From Nonomuraea soli (GTDB taxonomy: Bacteria; Actinomycetota; Actinomycetes; Streptosporangiales; Streptosporangiaceae): 64,000 bases of DNA. Positions 42,333-52,798 of this stretch are shown one piece after another. The position numbers were made by a program, and so were the translations under genes. The number at the start of each line of letters is the position of its first letter. Position 1 is the stretch's first letter. The stretch lies in contig NZ_JACDUR010000005.1 of assembly GCF_013761175.1 (NCBI RefSeq), positions 840,970-904,969 on the forward strand. The letters are read 5' to 3'. The notes below the pieces were generated by a model, which was not told where the DNA came from, ran no database searches, and saw only the letters and a list, made by a program, of their open reading frames with translations.

Positions 42333-42361
42333 ATGTTACCCGCGGGTAGCTTTCACGCAAA
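42333..42361 (-). promoter_or_regulatory. etfBA promoter overlapped by a 12-bp palindrome
   Basis: On the minus strand TTTGCG (42361-42356), 17 nt and TAACAT (42338-42333) fit a promoter. TACCCGCGGGTA (42337-42348) is a perfect palindrome covering the right half of the spacer and the -10, a good position for a repressor. The regulator is not identified; a TetR-type fatty-acid-degradation regulator is one possibility. Confidence 0.6.
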
Positions 42362-42414
42362 CCCGCACCCCCCACCATACCGAACTTTATTCCGGAGCCC
42401 GCTCGCGGCCCCGC

Positions 42415-43698
42415 TCACGCGCTGAGCAGGAAGACCACCCCGACCACCAGAGCCGTGATCGCGAACAGCGCCAGCGTCCACGGCTCGAAGATGGCACTCA
42501 TGATCAGCCCGAGCGCCGCCGTACCGAACACCGCCGCCAGATCGACCGCGATGCGCGGCCGTTTGAGCGGCGCCCGCGAGACCACCGCGACCGCGGCGTC
42601 GGCGAGCACGGCCAGCGAGTAGCCCGCGAACAGGAAGAGCGCGACCTCGCGCAGCGGGGTCCACGCCGCCGCCGCCATCAGCGAGATGAACAGGCCCGAG
42701 CCGATCACCCAGATCCTGCGCACCTTCTCGCGGTGCCGCAGCCGCGCGTCGCCCAGGCTCCTGCCCAGCCGCCGGCGCGAGCTGGCCTGCGTGGGTTCGT
42801 GCTGCACCGGCCCGCCTTCGTGCAAGGCGTACGGCACAGCGGGCCCCACAGCGGTCGCCGAGATGCCGGACGCGTCATCGGCGAAGCCCGCCGCGTGGGG
42901 TCCGGACGTGGCCTCGGCCGGCGACCCCGCGCTCAACGGGACGCCCAGCCGCAGGCACAACTCCGCCGCCGTGGGCCTGGTCGCAGGGTCGCGGCGCAGG
43001 CACTCCAGCACCAGCGGCTCCAGCCATCCCGGCACCCCGTCGAGATCGGGCTCCTGGTGCACGACCCGGTAGGCGACGGCCGACAGCGGCCCGTCGCCGA
43101 AGGGCTGACGCCCGGTCGCCGCGTACGCCAGCGTCGCCCCGAACGAGAAGACGTCGGCCGCCGCCGCGGCGGGACGCCCCTCGATGACCTCGGGCGCGAG
43201 GTAGCCGGGCGTGCCGATCACCGCGCCGGGAGCGGTGGCCGACAGCGAGTCGAAGGCACGCGCGATGCCGAAGTCGATGACGACCGGATCCCCGTCGGAG
43301 ATCATCACGTTGGCCGGCTTGAGGTCGCGGTGCACCACCCCGGCCTGGTGCATCGCCAGCAGCGCCGCCGCCAGCCCGCGCGCGAGCCTGGCCAGGTCGG
43401 GCACCGGCTTGGGGGCGGCCGACAGCGGCTTGCCCTGCACGTACCGGGTCACCAGGTACGGCCTGGCGCCGTCGAGCGAGACGTCGAGCACCTCGGCGAT
43501 GTACGGCCCGCGCACCAGCCGCATGGTCTCGACCTCGCGCGCCAGCCTGGCCAGCGCGCTGGCGTCGGCGGCCACCTGCGGATGCAGGAGCTTGACCGCC
43601 ACGGTGTGGCCCTCGGGATCGAGAGCCAGATGGACCTGGCCGAAACCGCCCGCCCCCAGCTCCGACAGTAACCGGTAGGGGCCCAGAGTCTGACTCAC
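42415..43698 (-). CDS. membrane Ser/Thr protein kinase (PknB type)
   Basis: The 427-residue protein has a complete Hanks-type kinase domain at residues 1-255: glycine loop 'LGAGGFGQVHLA', Lys in 'VAVKLLHP', catalytic 'VVHRDLKPANVMI', 'VIDFGIARAF' and 'GTPGYLAPEVI'. A linker leads to about four C-terminal membrane segments (for example 'LFISLMAAAAWTPLREVALFLFAGY' region), with almost nothing outside. There are no PASTA or other sensor domains. It is the last of three tandem kinase genes, 17 bp after the second. Confidence 0.94.
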   Translation of the reverse strand: MSQTLGPYRLLSELGAGGFGQVHLALDPEGHTVAVKLLHPQVAADASALARLAREVETMRLVRGPYIAEVLDVSLDGARPYLVTRYVQGKPLSAAPKPVPDLARLARGLAAALLAMHQAGVVHRDLKPANVMISDGDPVVIDFGIARAFDSLSATAPGAVIGTPGYLAPEVIEGRPAAAAADVFSFGATLAYAATGRQPFGDGPLSAVAYRVVHQEPDLDGVPGWLEPLVLECLRRDPATRPTAAELCLRLGVPLSAGSPAEATSGPHAAGFADDASGISATAVGPAVPYALHEGGPVQHEPTQASSRRRLGRSLGDARLRHREKVRRIWVIGSGLFISLMAAAAWTPLREVALFLFAGYSLAVLADAAVAVVSRAPLKRPRIAVDLAAVFGTAALGLIMSAIFEPWTLALFAITALVVGVVFLLSA

Positions 43699-43715
43699 GT
43701 CCTCCTCCTGCCCCG

Positions 43716-45511
<1,796 letters not shown>

Positions 45512-45515
<4 letters not shown>

Positions 45516-47764
45516 TTACCTGCCGTCCCCCCTTGCAGTTCCTTGAGCTTGCCTTCGACGAATCCCACATCGACGGGCGTCCAGTTGGCCTCCGTCGGGT
45601 CGGTGCGGCCCGCTGTGCCGTACGCCACCCACAACGAGCCGGCGGCGACGACGGCCAGGACGCCCGCGAGCGTCATGGCTACTGTCTTAGAGGGTACGAG
45701 CGACGAAAGAGTTCTGCGCATCTGTCGGCTGGGTCCCTCGACACCGGGTCCGGCGCAGACGGTCCACAAGGCCACCGCCGCACCCCAGGCCAGGGCATTC
45801 CCGGCGTCCATCTTCACGATGACGGTCAGCAGCAGGGTGACGGGCAGGCCCAGAATGGCGGCGTAGAGCACCAGCGCGAGCGTGACGCCCACCGACTTGG
45901 CCAGCGCCTTGGGGTAGGTGACGACCCACAGCCAGTCGAAGGCGGCCGGGCCGGGACGGCGGCCGGTGAGCTGCGGCTGGGCCAGGTCGGCCGCGCGCAG
46001 CAGGATCGCGAAGGGGATCGCGACCACGGCTACGAGCACCGGCGCGAGCGCCGCCGCCACGATCATGATGACCAGCAGCATCGCGCCGGCCACGCCGTAG
46101 GCCTTGGAACGCTTGAGCGGGTTGCCCAGGGCCGCGCCGGGGAAGTCGGGCGCCCTCCTCGTGGGAGGGTCGGGCGGGTAGTGCTGCTGGACCGCCGGGT
46201 TGGCCTGCGAGCCTGCCGGCGGCACGTACGGGGGCGGCTGGTGGCCGCCGCTCGCGCGCAGCTGCTCGGCCACGGCCGGGGGGACCCTGCGCGTGGCCAC
46301 GTCGGCCTCACGACGGCCGGGCTGCCAGGACTGCGCCTCCTCGCGCATGCGGCGCAGCTCCTCCGGGCTGACCCGGCGGGTGGGCGAGTTGTCGGCGGGC
46401 GCGCCTGCCTGCTGGGGACCGGAGCCGTAGCCCTGCTGGGAGCCGGGGTAGCCGGGGGCCTGCTGCGGGCCCGAGCCGTAGCCGGCGGCCTGCTGGGGAC
46501 CGGAGCCGTGACCGGGTGCCTGCTGGGGGCCGGAGCCGTAGCCGGACGGATAGCCGGAGCCCTGGTGGGAACCGGAGCCCTGGTGGGCCTGGTGGGAACC
46601 GGAGCCCTGGTGGGACCCGGAGCCCTGGTGCGCGCCCGAGCCGAAGCCCGGCGCCTGCTGGATGTCGGACCCGAAGCCCGGCTGGATGTCGGAGCCGAAA
46701 CCCTGCTGGACCCCCGAGCCGAAGCCCGGACGGTCGGCGGTGGGCTGGCGGTCGGGACGCCTGGGGACCGTGCTCGGCTCGTGCCCGGCAGGAGTGCCGC
46801 CCTGGCCGCCCTGGCCGCCCGTCTGCGACACCGGCTGGCTGCCGGTGCCGCTGGACGGCTGATGCGGCAGCAGCGAGACGAAGGGCCCGGACGGCGGGGG
46901 CGTGGGGTCGGGCCGCTCGTTGCGGTCGGCCCGCGGCACGGTCGAGATCTCGTCGGGCACCCGCCCTGCCGCCTTGGGCAGCATGCGCGCGGTCTGCTCG
47001 GCGAGCTCGGCCGCCTTCGGCCGCTTGCTCGGGTTGCGCTGGAAGGCCGCCTTGAGGAACGGCTGCAGCTGCCCGGGAGCCGCCGAGATGTCGGCCTTGC
47101 CCGCGGTGATGTTGTAGAAGATCATCTCCAGCGTGCCCTTGCCGAAGGGCGGCTGGCCGGTGGCGCCGTAGAGCAGCGTGCCCGCCCAGGCGTGCACGTC
47201 GACCTCGGGACCCGCCTCGTGGCCCTCGATGATCTCGGGCGCGAGGTACTGGGGCGTGCCGATGAACATGCCGGTCTGGGTGAGCCGCGTGGCGTCGACC
47301 GCCTGGGCGATGCCGAAGTCGATGAGCACGGGCTCGCCGTCGAGGATGAGCACGTTGCCCGGCTTGAGGTCGCGGTGGATCACGCCGACGGAGTGCACGG
47401 CCGCGAGCGCGGCGGCCACGCCGTGGGCGACGCGGATGAGGGCCGGCAGGTCGAGCGGGCCGTCTTCCTTGACGATCTCGTCGAGCGGGCGTCCTGGAAC
47501 GTAGCGGGTCACGATGTACGGCCGGTGCCCGGTCACGTCGGCGTCGAGCACCTCGGCGATGTACTGGCTGCGCACCCGCTGCATGGTCTCGACCTCGCGC
47601 GAAAGCCGCCGCCTGGCGACGTCGTCGCCCGCGACCTCGGAGCGCAGGACCTTCACCGCCACCTGGCGCCCGGCGGAGTCGACGGCCAGGTGAACCACAC
47701 CCATGCCGCCCTCGCCGAGCCGCCTGAGCAGGCGGTACGGCCCTAGTCGATCGTCCTGATTCAT
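45512..47764 (-). CDS. membrane Ser/Thr protein kinase with long Gly/Gln-rich repeat linker
   Basis: The protein has about 750 residues. The kinase domain spans about residues 8-265 ('LGEGGMGVVHLA', 'VAVKVLRSEV', 'VIHRDLKPGNVLI', 'LIDFGIAQAV', 'APEIIEG'). Residues about 355-455 consist of repeats of GSGSHQG and GSGPQQAPGY type. A second disordered stretch contains 'TRRVPPAV'-like threonine sites that may be phosphorylated. About five membrane segments follow. ATG 47764 is preferred since the three kinases then start at similar distances from 'LGPYRL'; 47779 is possible. It is the first gene of the trio. Confidence 0.92.
46395..46700. repeat. in-frame degenerate repeats coding the kinase linker
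   Basis: Units of about 12 to 36 bp coding GSGPQQAPGYG and GSGSHQG-type peptides repeat several times within the third kinase gene. They are coding microsatellite-like repeats and a likely place for length variation between strains. Confidence 0.85.
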
Positions 47765-47940
47765 GGCATGAAGCACCATACCGGCTTAAACCTCACCCAA
47801 AGATGAACCATGAGGCCACATTCCCACTTGCTTAACGTTCGATTCGGTCTCGTCGGTTTCCCAAACGACGGTCTCACATTGGTCTCGATATAGGCAGCCA
47901 GGTCAGTCTGACCCACGCCACCGACATTTGATGCATGCGC

Positions 47941-49497
47941 TCAGGGAGACTTCATCACTCTCTGATGCAGCTGGGTCACCACGTGCCTGGCCGACTCCAT
48001 CGCGCCCGCCTGCCACGCGGTCAGCCGGGTCAGCCAGTCACCGGCGAAGTAAACCCTTCCGGCAGGGCCTTGCAGAAGAGTGAAGGAAGAATCAATGACG
48101 GGCCAGCGTGCCCAGCCGCCCTTGATGTGGTCCTGGCGCTCCCAGGCGATCGAGGCGCTGGACAGCACGTTCTGGCGGAACTTCTCTCCGTGGATCTTCT
48201 TGCCCTGGGTGAGGGCCCGGCGCTTGCGGTCCTCGTGGCTGAGCGCCCCGTAGAGCTCGGCGTCCTTGTCGGTGTTGTAGTAGGCGACGACCAGGCCGGT
48301 CTGCGCGTGGTAGCCGTGGGAGGGGTACCAGATGTGGGTGATGTCGAGGTCGGTCTCGGTGATGCCGCCGTAGATCCGGTCCTCCAGCTCCCACCAGCGC
48401 CTGCCGTACTCCAGACCGAGCTTGCCCGCGGGCACCGGCGTCGGTTTGGCCAGGGCGGTGCTGACGTCGGGGCCGAGATTGTGCGGGATGCGGGCCAGGA
48501 TGTGCGGGGGCAGCGCGGCGATGCAGTAGTCGGCCTTCTGCTTGCCGCCCTGCCATTCGACCTCGACGCCGTCGCCCAGGCTGGTGATCTTGGTGACCTG
48601 GACGCCGGTCCTGATGCGGTCCTCGCCGACCCGCTCGACCAGGGCGGTCACGATGCGGTCCATGCCGCCGACCGGCTGGAACATCGGCGCGGCCATGTCG
48701 TAGGAGAAGTCGGCGGTGATCGCGCGGCCGGTGCCGGCGGACAGGATCTCGCTGAGCGTGCCGGGCGGCGGGTCGAGCTCCAGGCCGGCGAGGATGCCGG
48801 GGTTGCGCGCCATGCCGCGGCGCGGCGAGCCGCTGTACGACAGAGCCTCGCCCAGGTCGCCGAAGCGGGTCAGGAAGTCGAGCAGGCGCTCGCGGTCCTC
48901 GGCGGTCAGCCTGCGGTTGAGCCGGCCCTCGTCGGTGGCCTTGGCCAGGAGCTCGGCGATGTAGCCGTAGGTGTCGGCGCGGGCGGTGCGGGCGCGCACG
49001 GTCTGGCCGTTGGTGTGCACGTAGGCGGCGCCGTTGTTGTTGACGAAGGTCTCGATGGGGATGCCCAGCTCGCGGCAGTAGTCGAGGGTGAGCATCCAGG
49101 GCGCGATGCGCGCGGGCCCGGCGTTGAAGTAGACGCCCTCGCCGAAGCCGACCTCCTGCGTGGAGCCGGTCTCGGTGAGGCGGTCGCCGCCGCGCAGGGT
49201 CAGGTTGCGCCCGCCCGCGCGCTGGCGCGCCTCCAGGAGGGTGCAGTCGTAGCCGGCCTTGCCCAGCTCGTAGGCGGCCGTGAGCCCCGCCACGCCGGCG
49301 CCCAGGATGAGCACGCTCGCGCTTCCGCGGCCCGTGAGCGTGAAGTCGCCCTTCCGCGGGGCCTGGAACTCCTTGTCCTGCCCGGTGGGGGCCAGGCCGA
49401 GCGCTCCCATCGCGGCGAACATCGCTCCGGCGCCGCCTGCCGCGCCGATGCCGACGAGCAGGCCGCGGCGGGTCAGCCGGGCGGTGCCCTCAGCCAT
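47941..49497 (-). CDS. Tat-exported flavin monoamine oxidase-like protein
   Basis: The 518-residue protein has a twin-arginine signal 'ARLTRRGLLVGIGAAGG' and an FAD-binding motif 'VLILGAGVAGLTAAYELGKAG' region, with 'LEARQRAGGRN' as the second FAD contact. The C terminus 'GRVYFAGDWLTRLTAWQAGAMESA' region is the typical end of amine/L-amino-acid oxidases. Its substrate is presumably an amine or amino acid outside the membrane. It is the last gene of a four-gene operon and overlaps the aminopeptidase gene by 8 bp. Amino acids released by the upstream-encoded peptidase would be a logical, but unproven, substrate. Confidence 0.9.
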   Translation of the reverse strand: MAEGTARLTRRGLLVGIGAAGGAGAMFAAMGALGLAPTGQDKEFQAPRKGDFTLTGRGSASVLILGAGVAGLTAAYELGKAGYDCTLLEARQRAGGRNLTLRGGDRLTETGSTQEVGFGEGVYFNAGPARIAPWMLTLDYCRELGIPIETFVNNNGAAYVHTNGQTVRARTARADTYGYIAELLAKATDEGRLNRRLTAEDRERLLDFLTRFGDLGEALSYSGSPRRGMARNPGILAGLELDPPPGTLSEILSAGTGRAITADFSYDMAAPMFQPVGGMDRIVTALVERVGEDRIRTGVQVTKITSLGDGVEVEWQGGKQKADYCIAALPPHILARIPHNLGPDVSTALAKPTPVPAGKLGLEYGRRWWELEDRIYGGITETDLDITHIWYPSHGYHAQTGLVVAYYNTDKDAELYGALSHEDRKRRALTQGKKIHGEKFRQNVLSSASIAWERQDHIKGGWARWPVIDSSFTLLQGPAGRVYFAGDWLTRLTAWQAGAMESARHVVTQLHQRVMKSP

Positions 49498-50335
49498 AGG
49501 GGCCGCTGCCGCACGAGATCTGGCCGCCGATGGTGGCGAACAGCCCGAACAGGGCCATGATCTGGGTGAAGTCGTCGGTGGTGAACTCGATGTGCCGCGG
49601 ACCGGCGGCCTTCACGCCGGGGATCAGCCCGACGGCCGCGGCGATGGCGGTGGAGTTCCACTCCACGGCGAGCGTGTACGGCGCGGCCGGCGTGTAGGGC
49701 GTGAAATCGCTCAACCGGTTCAACGCCCGGGTGGTCGCCTCACGGATGCGCGCCTGCGCCACGGAGGGCGGCAGCAGCTCGGCCGAGAACTTGTCGATGC
49801 CCTTCTTGACCGCCACGGTCTCCACGTCGCCCAGCAGCTCGCGGGCCTCTTCGCCGACCGCCTCGTCGCCGGTGACGAGCACGACGGGCACGCCGTGGAA
49901 GCCGGCGCAGGCGGCCACCAGCCGGGTCTCGCCGCAGATCTCGCCGTTGAGCCAGACGTTCTGGATCTCTTTGCCCATCCACGTGTGGTTGAGCACGCCG
50001 TGGGTGACGCCCGCCCGCGCGTGGTAGCCGACGAAGCAGGCGGCGTCGAAGGAGCCGTCGAGTCCCTGGGCCATGCGCTGCGACTTGCCGGGGCCGCGGA
50101 TCAGGCTGGCGCGCTCGTCGAGCAGGTCGATGCGCAGGTTCTTGGTCGATCCGTGAGCGTCGTTGACCAGCACGGCGTGCACGCCCGAGGCGTCGAAGGC
50201 TCCCGCCACGCAGGCGTTGGCGTCGGCTGTCATGAGCTCGCAGCCGCGCTCGTAGCCGCGCTTGCCCGCGTGCATCTCCTCCGGGTCGGTGAGCCCGGTG
50301 ACGCCCTCCATGTCGACCGACAGGTAGACCTTCAC
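49490..50335 (-). CDS. M55-family D-aminopeptidase (DppA-like)
   Basis: The 281-residue protein matches the M55 zinc peptidases, which cleave D-amino-acid-containing peptides. With GTG 50335 as start, zinc ligands fall at Asp8 and Glu10 ('SVDMEGV'), exactly the numbering of Bacillus DppA; His61 ('NDAHGS'), His105 ('VGYHARAG'), probable base His117 ('LNHTW') and Glu132 also match. This start makes a GTGA overlap with the PP-loop gene and gives GGAGGA a 10-nt spacing; GTG 50344 would touch the ribosome binding site. No signal peptide is present. Confidence 0.93.
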   Translation of the reverse strand: MKVYLSVDMEGVTGLTDPEEMHAGKRGYERGCELMTADANACVAGAFDASGVHAVLVNDAHGSTKNLRIDLLDERASLIRGPGKSQRMAQGLDGSFDAACFVGYHARAGVTHGVLNHTWMGKEIQNVWLNGEICGETRLVAACAGFHGVPVVLVTGDEAVGEEARELLGDVETVAVKKGIDKFSAELLPPSVAQARIREATTRALNRLSDFTPYTPAAPYTLAVEWNSTAIAAAVGLIPGVKAAGPRHIEFTTDDFTQIMALFGLFATIGGQISCGSGPYG

Positions 50336-51537
50336 GCGCCCCACTCCTCCACCCGCCGGGCCTGCGCGGGCGTCATCAGCCCGACGTTGTCGATCATGAA
50401 CTTCTCCACGGTGTCACGCCACGGCGACGGGATCTCCGCCAGCGCCGGAGGGTAGCAGCGGTCCAGCCAGGCGGTGGACTCCTCGGTGGCCCGCAGGTGG
50501 CCGGCGGCCTTGCCGAAGACGCCCTCCTCGATGCCGGGCACGCGCGCGCAGCCGTACTCGATCATCTCCTGGCCGCCGTAGGGCGGCGGCTCCTGCCACT
50601 TGCGGGCCACCGGCCGCTTGACGGTGATCGGGGTGTCCAGCGGCCGCCGCTCGACGGCGGCCTGGATGAGCTCCTTGTACAGGCACTTGCCGCATGTACG
50701 GCACGGCCCGTCGACGCCGCGCAGGCACCAGCGCACGACGTCCTTCAGCGGCGACTCCAGGGCCAGCCGCATGGTGACCGCCTCGCTCACGCCGCCCACC
50801 GGCAGCACGATGTGCACCCCGGCGGCGGCGAACAGCCGTCCCCACGCGCCGTGCGGCGCCCACATCGGGTTGTCGGGGGTGTAGCGCAGCAGGTAGCGGT
50901 CGCCGCCGAGCCAGCGCGAGCCCAGCTCGTAGCCGAAGGCGAGGCCGCCCAGGTCCATCCGGTCGGCCAGCAGCAACGCCCCCGCTGCCACGGCGTGGTG
51001 CTCGGGGTAGCCGGGGCGCGGCTCGGCGAGCGTGAACTCCAGGTCGGAGTCGACGACGGTCAGCTCGCGGCCGGTCCGCCCGGCCAGCTTGGCGAGCACG
51101 TCGGAACGGTAGTGCGTCCAGCGGTTGGGCACGCGGGGGTGCGGCACCCGGCGGAAGTGCACGAAAGGCGCGTCGGGGTGGATCGTCGCGGCGGCCACGG
51201 AGTCCGCGCCCCCGCTGTAGGAGATCGCCAGGACCGAGCCGGTACGGCGGGGCGTCCCCGAGACGGGTCCGGCCTCGACGCCCCAGCCTTCGTGCAGCGC
51301 GGCGGCCAGTTCGGCGGAGATCGCCCGGTCGAACACGATCCGCCGCCGCGTCCACGGCGCCACGATGCTCCACGCGGCGACCGCGAACAGGTCGGGGTGC
51401 GCGTCGGCGGGCACGCCGTGCACGGTGCACGAGTTGGTGCGCAGCTTCACCGGGTAGCCGTCGGCGGCCTGCCCGGTGATCTCGTCCTCGGCGTCGAGCC
51501 TGAAGGTGAGCGTGCCGCCGTTCCAGGTGACCCTCAT
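50332..51537 (-). CDS. QueC-like PP-loop ATP pyrophosphatase of unknown function
   Basis: The 401-residue protein has a novel N-terminal region of about 100 residues and then a PP-loop 'AISYSGGADSVAAAT' (SGGxDS at 108-113). Cysteines at 271, 279, 282 and 285 form C-x7-C-x2-C-x2-C, very close to the QueC zinc site. QueC makes preQ0 from carboxy-deazaguanine. No other deazapurine gene lies in the window, so it probably activates a different carboxylate or modifies a protein or peptide. It is flanked by a small coiled-coil gene (4-bp overlap) and an M55 peptidase gene (4-bp overlap). Confidence 0.8.
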   Translation of the reverse strand: MRVTWNGGTLTFRLDAEDEITGQAADGYPVKLRTNSCTVHGVPADAHPDLFAVAAWSIVAPWTRRRIVFDRAISAELAAALHEGWGVEAGPVSGTPRRTGSVLAISYSGGADSVAAATIHPDAPFVHFRRVPHPRVPNRWTHYRSDVLAKLAGRTGRELTVVDSDLEFTLAEPRPGYPEHHAVAAGALLLADRMDLGGLAFGYELGSRWLGGDRYLLRYTPDNPMWAPHGAWGRLFAAAGVHIVLPVGGVSEAVTMRLALESPLKDVVRWCLRGVDGPCRTCGKCLYKELIQAAVERRPLDTPITVKRPVARKWQEPPPYGGQEMIEYGCARVPGIEEGVFGKAAGHLRATEESTAWLDRCYPPALAEIPSPWRDTVEKFMIDNVGLMTPAQARRVEEWGA

Positions 51538-51770
51538 GCCCGGTCGACCGCCTGCCAGAGCAGCACCTCGTTCTGCAGCACGGAGTCGAGCGCCTCGGCG
51601 GTCCTGGTGGCCAGCGCACAGGGCTCCTGCGGGGCCGCGGCCAGCCGCTTGACCTCCTGCTGTAGTGCAGCGACGGTGGCCCGCAACGCCTCGATCTCCT
51701 GCCGCGCCTCGGCCAGCTCCTGGCTGGCCGCGTAGCGCTCGTCCATCCAAGCTTTGGGGGCGCGCATCAT
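51534..51770 (-). CDS. small coiled-coil protein coupled to the PP-loop gene
   Basis: The protein has about 78 residues. A coiled coil spans 'ASQELAEARQEIEALRATVAAL' and continues to about residue 50, followed by 'PQEPCALATRTAEALDSVLQNEVLLWQAVDRA', which looks conserved and may be the partner-binding part. The start is uncertain: ATG at 51770 fits a TATGGT box 8 nt upstream; ATG 51746 is an alternative. Its stop overlaps the PP-loop ATG in an ATGA, so the two proteins are probably made in equal amounts. Confidence 0.75.
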   Translation of the reverse strand: MMRAPKAWMDERYAASQELAEARQEIEALRATVAALQQEVKRLAAAPQEPCALATRTAEALDSVLQNEVLLWQAVDRA

Positions 51771-51860
51771 GAGAGGCAACCATAGGAGATGACCCGGATT
51801 TGAGGCGACTCTGTGCGACAAATCGGTGCATAGCCGTCGCCCGGTGAATCCGGCCTCCTC

Positions 51861-52634
<774 letters not shown>

Positions 52635-52640
52635 GTGACG

Positions 52641-52646
52641 ACCCTA
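52641..52646 (-). promoter_or_regulatory. -10-like TAGGGT before the enoyl-CoA hydratase gene
   Basis: On the minus strand TAGGGT, then 6 nt, then ATG; no -35 consensus is seen. Confidence 0.35.
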
Positions 52647-52798
52647 TCCGGGGACGATCAGGCCGGGGCGGGCGTAGGCGGCGGGCTCCCGGCATCCTCC
52701 CGTTAAATGCTGAAAAAAACTTTCGCAATGCCCTCGACTGCTGAAGGAAATCATGGTCAGACTGTCCCTGACGCACACCCCCAGCCAAGGAGCGCTTG

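Noticed and set aside
46395..46700. Mobile or minisatellite element
   Set aside because: The repeats stay in frame in the kinase gene and encode a typical disordered linker.
50335..50344. GTG at 50344 as start of the M55 peptidase
   Set aside because: It would sit 1 nt from the GGAGG sequence; GTG 50335 has proper spacing and places the zinc ligands at residues 8 and 10 as in DppA.
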